From Spartinivicinus ruber (GTDB lineage: Bacteria > Pseudomonadota > Gammaproteobacteria > Pseudomonadales > Zooshikellaceae): a DNA stretch of 64,000 nt. The DNA lies in the NCBI RefSeq assembly GCF_011009015.1, contig NZ_CP048878.1, forward strand, positions 3,316,354 to 3,380,353. Direction: 5' to 3'. The notes below the pieces were generated by a model. It saw nothing but the letters and a program-made list of their open reading frames with translations, searched no databases and was not told where the DNA came from. The number at the start of each line of letters is the position of its first letter. Positions within the stretch are counted from its first letter, which is position 1. The position numbers and the translations under genes were made by a program. This document shows positions 19,430 to 27,701 of this stretch, in pieces.

Positions 19430-20002
19430 TTATCGATTCACTCGGTGACCTGTTTTAGTAATTGAGGTAACTGGTTGATTAATGCTCTTATCGAAAGGTA
19501 TCATCCTGACCCGATATAATACAGAAGGCATGTAACGGCCTGTCACTAATGTCCATATGTTATGCAGCTCTCTTAGGTTAAGGTTTTCAATATCCAGTAC
19601 AATTTTTTCCACTAAATTAGGCATTTCTGTATAACATGAACGTTCAAATACAGGGTTATTCTGGAAAAACTCAACCGTATTGGAAATAAACCGTAATGCC
19701 TCAATATATTTTTCTCCTTCATGGGTTGCGATAAACATTAAGTAAAGATTAAGATAAACTGGACGTTTTCCATTAGGCGCTATACGGCTTTGGTTGCCTA
19801 TGTGATTGTTAGGGTAAGTGTCACGTTCGATATTCACTAACATAGCCACTAAATGGTTATTAGTGACGATGGCTGATTTATCAGATAGATTCGAGATAAT
19901 GACCAAATCTTCAGATACATCATATTGTGCCTTAAGGCTTTGGTTGAACTGTCCAACAATGAATTTAACAGTATCATCAATCACGCAGTGCAACCTTACC
20001 AT
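19430..20002 (-). CDS. eCIS cap/terminator protein, DUF4255 (Afp16-like), 190 aa
   Basis: Protein that closes the distal end of tube and sheath. It matches the DUF4255/Pvc16 N-terminal family: DDTVKFIVGQFNQSL at the start, RPVYLNLYLMFIATHEGEKY and EALRFISNTVEFFQNNPVF in the centre, LREIHNIWTLVTG-like LRELHNIWTLVTGRYMPSVL, then YRVRMIP. It is the first gene of the operon. The ATG at 20002 has no ribosome site; a GTG at 19984, preceded by AAGG at nine bases, is an alternative start that fits family N-termini better. Confidence 0.9.
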   Translation of the reverse strand: MVRLHCVIDDTVKFIVGQFNQSLKAQYDVSEDLVIISNLSDKSAIVTNNHLVAMLVNIERDTYPNNHIGNQSRIAPNGKRPVYLNLYLMFIATHEGEKYIEALRFISNTVEFFQNNPVFERSCYTEMPNLVEKIVLDIENLNLRELHNIWTLVTGRYMPSVLYRVRMIPFDKSINQPVTSITKTGHRVNR

Positions 20003-20081
20003 GTTTCTAGCAAAGAACTTTTAAGGAAAACTCACCTTAAATAAATCCTACACCTTAAGTCACTTTTCCTTCTAAAATTTT

Positions 20082-20109
20082 AATTTAGATCTAATCGCTT
20101 TAAAGTCAA
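20082..20109 (-). promoter_or_regulatory. Candidate sigma-70 promoter of the eCIS operon
   Basis: On the minus strand a TTGACT box (20104-20109), 16 bases, then TAAATT (20082-20087) lie about 80 bases upstream of the cap gene. This is the only reasonable -35/-10 pair I found in the 248-bp gap ahead of the operon. It is a pattern match by eye. Confidence 0.35.
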
Positions 20110-20185
20110 CCAAACACATTAAGAATTATTCTAAATTTAATACTGCTACTACTTTACAAACTTTATTATGAAAACTTAATGACAA

Positions 20186-20234
20186 AATAATGATGATAAC
20201 AAAACCTAAAAATGATTCACGAAGGGTATATATA
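20186..20234 (-). repeat. Copy of dispersed TATACYCTTC repeat upstream of eCIS
   Basis: Read on the minus strand this begins TATATACCCTTCGTGAATCA and continues TTTTTAGGTTTTGTTATCATC. The same 40-base block, with a few changes, starts the elements at 36,547 and 37,884. It lies in the gap between the divergently oriented repeats and upstream of the putative operon promoter. Confidence 0.65.
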
Positions 20235-20250
20235 GAGTCAAAGCGAATAG

Positions 20251-21534
20251 TTAGCTAAATCGATTAATCCTATAAGGATTCAATTCCAAACTCGGTTTAA
20301 CACCTTTAATCATTTCCTTAATCAGTTGACCGGTAATCGCCGCTTGGGTAAGCCCTAAATGCTGATGGCCAAACGCAAAATAAACAGGTCCCTGTTGATC
20401 AATAACGGGTAATGAGTCCGGTAGTGAGGGTCTAAACCCCATCCAGCGTTCACCCTGTTGCTCAGGCAACGTTGGTAACAAAGCTTTAGCATGGTGAAAT
20501 AAAATATCTGCCCGCTTCATATTGGCTGGTCGTTTTAATCCAGCAAACTCAACGGTGCCTGCCAAGCGCAAGCCTTCTTCCATCGGTGTCATAATAAATT
20601 TTCGCTCACCGGAAGAAACCGCCATTTTCAACATGTTGGCTGCCTCTGGCACCATTAAATGATAACCGCGCTCAGTATCCAAGGGCACTTTAATCCCTGT
20701 CAGTTGTTGTACCCACTGTTTCGACCAAGCACCTGTGGTTAACACCAGTCGCGGTACTTTATAGTGGCTCATATGATAGGGGCTGGCTGAATCGGTCTGG
20801 CAAGCGTTAGCTTGTGTTTTAATCACACAGCCATCCGCTTCCTTATATAAGGCAACAACATCAGCACACTGAAAATGGCCGCCGATTTGTCGATAAAAAT
20901 CATACAAACACATGGCAAGCCGATAAGGGTTAATCGTGTGCCCTGTATTTGGAAATAATACACCTGCTGTCAGCTGTTGACTAAGTTGAGGCTCTAGCTC
21001 CCTTATTTCCTCAGCCGTTAAATAATTTACTGTAACCCCATGGTCCGCCATCAATTGGTATTGTGCTTGGCTAGCGGTAAAAGCAGCTTGTGATTCAAAC
21101 ACTACCATTGAACCATTAATGCTGACTAAATACTCCACTCCAGCCGCTTTTAGCAATGGTTGATAGGCCATTAATGCCTGCTCATTTAAAGCCTGTAAAG
21201 CCAACATATTTTGTTTAAAAGTATCCATTCGGCTTTGCCAGATAAACCGCAGTAGCCAAGGTAAAATCTGTGGTAAATAGGTCCATTGAATGGCTACTGG
21301 TCCCAATGGATTTAGTAGCATAGCTGGAATTTTGGTGAGGATATGAGGTGAAGCTAGTGGTATTACTTGTTCAGTAGCAAAATGCCCAGCATTGCCTTTT
21401 GAAGCCCCTTCAACAGGAGGAAGACGATCTAACAATAAAACATTAAGCCCTTCTTGTTTAAGTAAACAAGCACAGCAAATACCAACAATACCTGCACCAA
21501 CTACAGCCACATCGATTGTTGCCTGTTGCTCCAT
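20251..21534 (-). CDS. FAD-dependent D-amino-acid (D-hydroxyproline-type) oxidoreductase, 427 aa
   Basis: DadA-like flavoenzyme that would oxidise a D-amino acid to the imino/2-oxo acid and pass electrons to the respiratory chain. The N-terminal Rossmann motif is VAVVGAGIVGICCACLLKQE (residues 9-28), with LLLDRLPPVEGASKGNAG following as in DAO-family proteins; RLAGTVEFAG and GFRPSLPDSLPVI are C-terminal DAO signatures. The nearby proline-racemase family epimerase (23,376) suggests cis-4-hydroxy-D-proline as substrate: the epimerase makes it and this enzyme oxidises it. The two genes are on opposite strands with a kinase between them. Plain D-amino-acid dehydrogenase activity is the alternative. 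Confidence 0.8.
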   Translation of the reverse strand: MEQQATIDVAVVGAGIVGICCACLLKQEGLNVLLLDRLPPVEGASKGNAGHFATEQVIPLASPHILTKIPAMLLNPLGPVAIQWTYLPQILPWLLRFIWQSRMDTFKQNMLALQALNEQALMAYQPLLKAAGVEYLVSINGSMVVFESQAAFTASQAQYQLMADHGVTVNYLTAEEIRELEPQLSQQLTAGVLFPNTGHTINPYRLAMCLYDFYRQIGGHFQCADVVALYKEADGCVIKTQANACQTDSASPYHMSHYKVPRLVLTTGAWSKQWVQQLTGIKVPLDTERGYHLMVPEAANMLKMAVSSGERKFIMTPMEEGLRLAGTVEFAGLKRPANMKRADILFHHAKALLPTLPEQQGERWMGFRPSLPDSLPVIDQQGPVYFAFGHQHLGLTQAAITGQLIKEMIKGVKPSLELNPYRINRFS

Positions 21535-21987
21535 AATTAATCCCTGCCTATGTTATCTTTTTACTGATTTTTGCCTTGGCTTTGCTACACTCATAACCCT
21601 TTGCAGCGCCCTCGCTTTGTTGTGATTTATTCGACAATAAAAACTAAAAAAGTAAATAATAACTACACTTCGTTTTTTCATTGGTAATCACATTTTTATT
21701 AAACGCTACTGTTATCACACACTTTTGTTGTCATGTAACATTCATGTACAGGTATAAAATGGTAGACATTACTGAAAGTGATGACTACACTGCGACAAAT
21801 TCCAAAGATTTTATTATAAATCCAATGAGAAGTTTTTTAGGCCTAACTATCAAACATATGAGATCCCAATAAACTTATAAGTTCAATTATTATTGGTTCA
21901 TGAACAAAGCACTAGCAACTCCTAAAAAAATATAATAACAGCGGATGTCAGATATGTTCAGGGATTAAAAGGCTAGTTAATACAGCA
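21535..21987. other. Intergenic region, divergent promoters expected
   Basis: About 450 AT-rich bases between the divergent oxidoreductase and receiver genes. I found no convincing gene, hairpin terminator or RNA. A short palindrome, GGTTCATGAACAAA (near 21895), could be an operator, but nothing else supports it. Confidence 0.4.
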
Positions 21988-22290
21988 ATGCATTTACAGA
22001 AAATTCTCATTATTGATGATGATCAAGTTGACCGGATCAGAGTTAAACGCTATTTGAGTCAGTCTGAGCTATCACAGAACATTCAAATTTCTGAAGTGAC
22101 GACAGCCGATGAAGGCCTGCAGCTATATGCTGATGAAGGTGGCTTTGATGTGGTGTTACTTGACTATATGCTACCAGACCACGATGGCATTTATGTCTTA
22201 CAAAAGCTGTTATGGGAACAAGATCCTTTAGCCACCGTGATCGCATTAACCGGCCACGGTAACGAACTCTCTAAGGTCAGCGGTGATTAG
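21988..22290 (+). pseudogene. Truncated response-regulator receiver domain, 100 aa
   Basis: The N-terminal part of a CheY-like receiver: acidic pair in ILIIDDDQVD (10-12), phosphoacceptor Asp59 in VVLLDYMLPDHDG, and Thr88 in VIALTGHGN. It stops after residue 100, before beta-strand 5 and the conserved switch lysine, so it lacks about 20-25 residues of the fold. The following kinase frame starts inside it at a GTG eight bases before this stop. Intact receiver-PAS-kinase proteins continue through GHGNE into the missing part. The simplest reading is a fused gene damaged by an out-of-frame deletion; a working split pair with a degenerate receiver is the alternative. Confidence 0.6.
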
Positions 22291-23356
22291 AGGCCATGCA
22301 GAAGGCAAGTTCCGTATGCTGGTGTCTCACAATGCTGATCCCATTCTGGTGGTTTCTCCCCAAGGCCAGGTTAAATACGCCAACTTTGCAGCAAAGGATT
22401 TCTTTCAATTCAACCAAACCTCACTGGAAGGACTGCCTTTTGGCTATCCACTCAGCACTGAGACACCAGTCGAAATAGAAGTCTATAACAAAGCAGACAA
22501 GAGCATTTGTGTCGCAGAGATGCGTGTGGATGAAGTTGAGTGGCAAGGAGAGCATTGTAAATTAATCACACTAAGAGATATTACGGTTCACAAACAGTTA
22601 GAACAAAATTATCAGCAAACAATTACAGCATTACAACATGCCAACAAAGCTCTAGAAAAAAGTAATTTGGAGCTACAACAGTTTGCCTACCTTACTTCCC
22701 ACAATTTGCAAACGCCCTTACGCTCTATTAGTGGTTTTATCCAGCTATTACAGTCTAATTACCAAGATAAACTCGATGATCAAGCCAATGAGTGGATTAA
22801 TCGTTCTGTTGAAAGCACTAAAAAACTGCAGACGCTTATTCTTGACCTATTAACCTACTCACGGGTCGATACCCGACAAATGCCGTTTCTGGAGATTAGC
22901 TTTCAAACATTGGTAGATGAAGCTTTTAATGTATTAGAAGAGTCCATTACAGAGACTGGCGCAGAAATAACCTGTGATAAGTTACCTACAGTGATTGGTG
23001 ACCATGCACAACTTGTTTTGTTAATGCAAAACCTCATTGGTAATGCCATTAAATATCGAAGTAAAAAACCACCGAAAATTCATTTTTTTGCAGAAAAACA
23101 GGCCAATGAGTGGTGCTTTTGTGTTAGTGATAATGGCATTGGTATTAATCCCCAAAATACCAATAAAATTTTTGATGTATTTTATCGTTTACATACCCAA
23201 CAAACCTATCCTGGCACTGGCATAGGTCTAGCTTTGTGCAGACGTATAATTGAACGCCATGGCGGGCGAATCTGGGTCAAATCACAACTCGGACAAGGGA
23301 GCCAATTTTATTTTACCCTCCCTTTAAAGAAAGAGTCGCCAAGAGTATGGTGCTAA
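22283..23356 (+). CDS. PAS-domain sensor histidine kinase (possible 3' part of broken hybrid), 357 aa
   Basis: Cytoplasmic sensor kinase without membrane segments. PAS domain at residues about 8-105 (FRMLVSHNADPILVVSPQGQ), short coiled linker (about 106-133), HisKA with phospho-acceptor His140 in SHNLQTPLRSI, and HATPase_c with N-box NLIGNAIKYRSKK (about 248), G1 DNGIGI (about 288) and G2 GTGIGLALCRRI. All catalytic boxes are present. The only start near the domain boundary is a GTG at 22283 overlapping the receiver frame, with no ribosome site of its own, so expression probably depends on the upstream frame. The signal is unknown. Confidence 0.8.
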   Translation: MIRGHAEGKFRMLVSHNADPILVVSPQGQVKYANFAAKDFFQFNQTSLEGLPFGYPLSTETPVEIEVYNKADKSICVAEMRVDEVEWQGEHCKLITLRDITVHKQLEQNYQQTITALQHANKALEKSNLELQQFAYLTSHNLQTPLRSISGFIQLLQSNYQDKLDDQANEWINRSVESTKKLQTLILDLLTYSRVDTRQMPFLEISFQTLVDEAFNVLEESITETGAEITCDKLPTVIGDHAQLVLLMQNLIGNAIKYRSKKPPKIHFFAEKQANEWCFCVSDNGIGINPQNTNKIFDVFYRLHTQQTYPGTGIGLALCRRIIERHGGRIWVKSQLGQGSQFYFTLPLKKESPRVWC

Positions 23357-23375
23357 ACATGGAGTAAAAGGCAAA

Positions 23376-24386
23376 ATGAGAAAAGGAACTTTCTTTTGTA
23401 TCGATGCCCACACCTGTGGTAATCCAGTCCGGCTAATTACCAGTGGTATTCCCCCATTAAAAGGGAAAACCATGAGTGAAAAACGCCAGGACTTCATGCA
23501 ACACCACGATTGGATTCGTCAAGCATTAATGTTTGAGCCCCGTGGTCATTCCATAATGTCTGGCGCTATGGTCTACCCTCCTTGTACTGAAGCAGCCGAC
23601 GCTGCTATTTTATTTGTGGAAACCAGTGGCTGTTTACCCATGTGTGGCCACGGCACTATTGGTACGGTTACCGCAGCCCTTGAATACGGCATTATTCAGC
23701 CTAAAACACCCGGCCAATTAATTTTGGATGTACCTGCCGGCCAAATCCGGGTGGAGTATCAACAAGTTGATAATGACGTGAATAAAATACAAAGCGTGAG
23801 AATTTTTAATGTACCGGCTTATCTCGCCCACACAGAAATACCCATCACCTGTCCTGAGTTAGGTGAGTTAGTGGTGGATATTGCTTATGGTGGTAATTAT
23901 TACGCCATTATTGACCCACAGCCTAATTATTCAGGATTAGCATCACTTGCTGTTGATAAATTGCTTTATTACAGCCCCCTTATACGACAACAGCTAAATG
24001 AAACAGTTGAGTGTATGCATCCACTGGATTCAACAGTAAAAGGAGTCAGTCATGTATTATGGACAGGAAAACCCACCCAACCTAAAGCCACTGCTCGCAA
24101 TGCCGTATTTTATGGCGACCGGGCGATTGACCGCTCCCCTTGTGGCACCGGCACTAGTGCCCGAATGGCCCAATGGGCAGCCAAAGGTAAATTAACCGCG
24201 GGCGATTCATTTATCCATGAAAGTATTATTGGCAGCTTATTTGAAGGGAGAGTTGAAGCAATCACGGAAGTAGGCAATTACACCGCTATTTTACCTAGCA
24301 TTCAAGGCTGGGCTAAAGTCTATGGACACAATACCATTTGGGTGGATACAGATGACCCCTACTGCCTCGGGTTTGAAGTTAAATAA
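23376..24386 (+). CDS. lhpA: 4-hydroxyproline 2-epimerase (proline racemase family), 336 aa
   Basis: PLP-independent epimerase converting trans-4-hydroxy-L-proline to cis-4-hydroxy-D-proline. Both catalytic cysteines are present: Cys90 in MCGHGTIGTVT and Cys256 in DRSPCGTGTSARMAQW. Two cysteines separate it from trans-3-hydroxyproline dehydratases, which have Ser or Thr at the first site. Length matches the family. It starts 19 bp after the kinase gene. The D-amino-acid oxidoreductase at 20,251 would take the product. The later hydroxyproline steps (deaminase, semialdehyde dehydrogenase) are not in this window. Proline racemase is the less likely alternative. Confidence 0.85.
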   Translation: MRKGTFFCIDAHTCGNPVRLITSGIPPLKGKTMSEKRQDFMQHHDWIRQALMFEPRGHSIMSGAMVYPPCTEAADAAILFVETSGCLPMCGHGTIGTVTAALEYGIIQPKTPGQLILDVPAGQIRVEYQQVDNDVNKIQSVRIFNVPAYLAHTEIPITCPELGELVVDIAYGGNYYAIIDPQPNYSGLASLAVDKLLYYSPLIRQQLNETVECMHPLDSTVKGVSHVLWTGKPTQPKATARNAVFYGDRAIDRSPCGTGTSARMAQWAAKGKLTAGDSFIHESIIGSLFEGRVEAITEVGNYTAILPSIQGWAKVYGHNTIWVDTDDPYCLGFEVK

Positions 24387-24408
24387 AGAGTATACTCCTA
24401 GAAATCAT

Positions 24409-24437
24409 TTGCATTGACCATTGATGCATTTTTTTCA
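24409..24437 (+). terminator. Possible weak terminator after the epimerase
   Basis: TGCAT and ATGCA arms (24410-24428) are followed by a run of eight T. The stem is only five base pairs, so this is a weak candidate. Confidence 0.3.
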
Positions 24438-24518
24438 TCTTATTGTTTCCAGAACACCTACTTACTGGTTATCAATTAGCTATAGTGTACTCAACCGTTG
24501 ATAGCTGCAGGTTGTGGC

Positions 24519-25292
24519 ATGAAGTCACTTAAACTTACACTAACTATTATAATATCACTCCAAATAAGTGGTTTATTTGCTGGTGAAACCATTACTTTAT
24601 CCACTGGCGAATATCCACCTTATAACTCAGCAACATTTAAACATTTTGGTTTAATGCCAAAAATAATAACAGAAGCATTTACTAAAGCAGGCTATCAAGT
24701 CGACTTTACATTTTTTCCGTGGCCTAAAGCCTATTATTTGTCCAAAGTCGGTAGCGTTGATGGCACAGCCCAATGGTTTGAATCAGAAGAGAGAAAAATT
24801 GATCATATTTACAGTAAACCGGTTCTAGCAGAAAAAGTTGTGTGGTTGTATTTGCGAGAGTATCAGTTTGACTGGAATACACTGGATGAGCTGTCAGGGG
24901 TTAGGATATGCGCTATAAAAGGATTTACTTACAACAATGCATTTTACACCGCAATAAGAAACGACAAGTTAAATGTTACTTTTGTTAAAAGTATTACTCA
25001 ATGCTTTATGATGATAGTTGCAGGACTTATAGACGTTACTTTAGAGAATATCGAAGTTGCTTATTATCAGTTACGCTTAATGTACAAGCCTGAGCTGGTT
25101 AGTCAATTTATCTTTCATCGGAAACCTTTTCAAGTGAGTTACAATCACCTGCTTATTTCGAAAAAAACCCTTGATGCTAGAAAAATCATTAATGATTTTA
25201 ACCAAGGTCTACAGCAGCTTATAAAAAGTGGCAAACTCAATCAAATACTACAAGAATCAAGAATGGGAATGTATGAGCCGAAAAATAACTGA
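24519..25292 (+). CDS. Periplasmic substrate-binding protein, SBP_bac_3 family, 257 aa
   Basis: Stand-alone periplasmic binding protein of the amino-acid type. A signal peptide (MKSLKLTLTIIISLQISGLFAG) precedes the mature start ETITLSTGEYPPYN, the usual opening of this family. FFPWPKAYYLSKVGSVDG and DVTLENIEVAYYQL are consistent with lobe 1 and 2 motifs. No permease or ATPase gene is adjacent, as is common for these short solo proteins in marine gammaproteobacteria, where some act as sensors or scavengers. The ATG at 24519 is preferred over a TTG at 24498 because it gives a clean signal peptide. The substrate cannot be told. Confidence 0.8.
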   Translation: MKSLKLTLTIIISLQISGLFAGETITLSTGEYPPYNSATFKHFGLMPKIITEAFTKAGYQVDFTFFPWPKAYYLSKVGSVDGTAQWFESEERKIDHIYSKPVLAEKVVWLYLREYQFDWNTLDELSGVRICAIKGFTYNNAFYTAIRNDKLNVTFVKSITQCFMMIVAGLIDVTLENIEVAYYQLRLMYKPELVSQFIFHRKPFQVSYNHLLISKKTLDARKIINDFNQGLQQLIKSGKLNQILQESRMGMYEPKNN

Positions 25293-25309
25293 GGAAAAAC
25301 CCTCAGTTA
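25287..25309 (-). terminator. Rho-independent terminator between convergent genes
   Basis: AACTGAGG, five A, then CCTCAGTT form an eight-base-pair hairpin at about 25288-25308. On the minus strand it is followed by TATTTTT, so it best serves the binding-protein gene transcribed from the right; it also overlaps the stop of the plus-strand gene. Confidence 0.65.
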
Positions 25310-25334
25310 CTTCAGATACTGCAGCTTAAGGTTG

Positions 25335-26351
25335 CTACGATTGATTCAACCATTGTGTAATAACGTTCTGATTATTGTTAATCCATTCTTCTGCTACATC
25401 CTCTGGCAGTTCTTTTTCTTGAGCGATTTGATATATCCACTGGCTGATATCGTCCGTTGTAAAGGACACATTATTTAAAAACTGGGCCACTTGAGTATTT
25501 CTGGTTAGTAATGATTTTGAGTAAGCTAAGTACACTTTCGTTTCTGGCCAGTCACAGGTAATAGAGCTCTTTTCTAACCAGTTATCGCCTTCTACCATTT
25601 TCCAACAACCATCGGGATTATAACTGGGATGATGTCGTTTATCGTCACTGGCATAGCCGGTGAATTTGGGTTCTTCCAGCTTTCGTAAGTCATAAGCCTT
25701 ATGAATCCAGTCAGGCGTCCAGGAATAAAATAAGATTCCTTTTTTCTTTCGGTAAGCGGTTTTTAGTTGTGCTCTTAAGATAGCATCTGACACATGAAAG
25801 GCTTTAAAATACTTATCAAAACCGTAGCTTCTGGCTTTCACCTGATTAACTTTAACAATTCCCCAGCCCGGTGCACCCGGCCAAAAATCCCCTTTGCCAT
25901 CACCATCCTGATCAAATAATTTAGCCACTTCTGGTTTGGCTAAATCATAAACTGAATTTATGTCATATTCGTCTTGTATATAACCTGGAATAAACAAGCC
26001 TTCAGTTCCCATATAAGGCTTTTGATTGGCCAACACTGATTCTTTGCCTCCTTTCACTACAAACTTTGCCCAAGGTTCTGCTTGAGAGGATGTCCAAACA
26101 TCAGGATGAATATCAATACTGCCCTTACCTTTATCCATAGCCGCCCAAATAGCCGACTGATCAGTGGCGATAATTTTGACATCCACATCAAGGTGTTTTT
26201 CCATAACCTGTTTCAGTATTTGCTCAATAGCCAGTGAAGCATCCCAGCTCACTTCACCAATTACAACCGTATCTTTAGCTGCAGCAACGTGGGTTATCCC
26301 CAAGGTTAAAGTAGTGGCTAGCCCTAGTTTTTTTATTATTTTATTCATCAT
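25335..26351 (-). CDS. Glycine betaine/carnitine ABC transporter substrate-binding protein, 338 aa
   Basis: Periplasmic receptor of the ProX/OpuAC (CaiX/CbcX) type. Signal peptide MMNKIIKKLGLATTLTLGIT ends near AAAKDT. DTVVIGEVSWDASLAIEQIL is the usual mature N-terminus, and DIHPDVWTSSQAEPW, WPGAPGWGIVKVNQ and YSWTPDWIHKAYDLRKLEEP are family motifs, with aromatic residues that would form a cage for the quaternary ammonium group. The ATG at 26351 has AGAGG five bases upstream; a longer frame to 26387 overlaps the permease gene and is unlikely. Location after carnitine dehydrogenase genes favours carnitine as ligand. Confidence 0.88.
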   Translation of the reverse strand: MMNKIIKKLGLATTLTLGITHVAAAKDTVVIGEVSWDASLAIEQILKQVMEKHLDVDVKIIATDQSAIWAAMDKGKGSIDIHPDVWTSSQAEPWAKFVVKGGKESVLANQKPYMGTEGLFIPGYIQDEYDINSVYDLAKPEVAKLFDQDGDGKGDFWPGAPGWGIVKVNQVKARSYGFDKYFKAFHVSDAILRAQLKTAYRKKKGILFYSWTPDWIHKAYDLRKLEEPKFTGYASDDKRHHPSYNPDGCWKMVEGDNWLEKSSITCDWPETKVYLAYSKSLLTRNTQVAQFLNNVSFTTDDISQWIYQIAQEKELPEDVAEEWINNNQNVITQWLNQS

Positions 26352-26364
26352 TACTACCTCTTTT

Positions 26365-27699
26365 TTATTTTCGTTTACCTTGAACAATCCTGTCCAATAT
26401 CATCGCACATAGTACAATGGCAATACCGGCTAACAAACCTTTCCCCGCTTCTAAGTGTTGCAATGAAAACAACACATCATAACCAAGACCACCTGCACCA
26501 ATAAGCGCAGCCACCACCACCATTGATAAACTCATCATAATGCTTTGATTAATTCCCGTCATAATTGAGGGAATCGCTAATGGTAATTCCGCTTTAAATA
26601 AAATTTGTCGTGATGTTGCACCAAATGCCAACATGGTTTCAATGACAGAGCTAGGCACTTGCTTTATCCCTAAAGTCGTTAATCTAATCATCGGTGGCAT
26701 GGCAAAAATAACTGTTGCTAATACAGCAGGAGGTTTCCCGACGGAAAAAAAGGCTATAGCAGGAATCAAATAAACAAAGCTCGGCATGGTTTGCATTAAA
26801 TCTAAAATGGGGGTTAATACAGCATTAAACCGAGGTTTTCTAGCAGCCAAAATACCTAATGGGGTACCAACTACAAAACAAATAAATACTGATGCTGCCA
26901 CTAATGCCATAGTGCTCATGGCTTTATTCCAAAAACCAAAAAAGCCTAAATAAGCCAGCGCTGCCGCCGTAAACGCTACTACCTTCCAGCCTGCCGCGCG
27001 CCAGGCTAATAACAATAATAACAATGCCATTACTGGCCAAGGCGTCCCAATAAAAACCAGCTCAAGAAAATTTAAAATTTCTCGAATACAAGCAGTAATA
27101 TTATCAAAAGCCCCTTCGAACTGGCTGATCATCCATTCTACACCTTGATCAATCACCAAAGCGGTTTTTGCGGCAATTTTTCGGGAGGTTGGAAAGGTTT
27201 CAAGATAACTGACAATATTAGTTGCAGTAAACTGATAAATAGTGAGTGGATAAGTAGCGGCCATTAAAAGACCACCAAGTATAATACGTTTGGTACTCAC
27301 CCCACACTGCAAACCATGATTAACCCGCCAGCGCTTAAAGTAAGCATAATACAGTTGATTAGCAACAGTTCCTCCCAGCAAACGGAACAATACTAACAAA
27401 GATATCCCCATCATTAGGTTGGTTTCAGGGTATTTTTCTGCTCCCCATAAACCGCGGCCAATCATCACCAAGCCGATAACATCGGTGATGGACAATAACC
27501 AAAACAATACCCAAATATTACGGTAAGCGGCCCATAATGGTCCAAATAATACAGCCGCTGTATTGAAACTAAATTTTTTACCATGAATTAACTGATTAAA
27601 TTGTTGTGAATAATAATTAAATGAGTTCACTAAGAACTGCTTTAGCTGATCCAGTTCTTTTGCTTTATTATAAGTTGCCAGGTTATTCACTATATCCAT
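26365..27699 (-). CDS. Betaine/carnitine ABC transporter permease with N-terminal DUF2628-like domain, 444 aa
   Basis: Inner-membrane permease. The C-terminal 220 residues are a ProW-type BPD_transp_1 domain: GTPLGILAARKPRFN, MQTMPSFVYLIPAIAFF and the EAA loop region ETMLAFGATSRQILFKAELP. The first about 170 residues carry FSFNTAAVLFGPLWAAYRNIW with several hydrophobic segments, resembling the DUF2628 membrane family, which is not part of ordinary ProW. The gene follows the ATPase by 2 bp and precedes the receptor by 13 bp, so the three form one transporter operon. Role of the extra domain unknown. Confidence 0.85.
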   Translation of the reverse strand: MDIVNNLATYNKAKELDQLKQFLVNSFNYYSQQFNQLIHGKKFSFNTAAVLFGPLWAAYRNIWVLFWLLSITDVIGLVMIGRGLWGAEKYPETNLMMGISLLVLFRLLGGTVANQLYYAYFKRWRVNHGLQCGVSTKRIILGGLLMAATYPLTIYQFTATNIVSYLETFPTSRKIAAKTALVIDQGVEWMISQFEGAFDNITACIREILNFLELVFIGTPWPVMALLLLLLAWRAAGWKVVAFTAAALAYLGFFGFWNKAMSTMALVAASVFICFVVGTPLGILAARKPRFNAVLTPILDLMQTMPSFVYLIPAIAFFSVGKPPAVLATVIFAMPPMIRLTTLGIKQVPSSVIETMLAFGATSRQILFKAELPLAIPSIMTGINQSIMMSLSMVVVAALIGAGGLGYDVLFSLQHLEAGKGLLAGIAIVLCAMILDRIVQGKRK

Positions 27700-27701
27700 A
27701 C

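Noticed and set aside
1-20002. Prophage or R-type tailocin
   Set aside because: No capsid, terminase, integrase, holin or lysin genes, and the DUF4255 cap, DUF5908-like, LysM and paired tube genes are eCIS hallmarks.
21681-21872. 63-codon frame between the oxidoreductase and receiver genes
   Set aside because: No ribosome site and no recognisable features; it lies in a divergent promoter region.
22043-22246. 67-codon minus-strand frame inside the receiver gene
   Set aside because: Shadow of the plus-strand receiver reading frame, which has clear CheY motifs.
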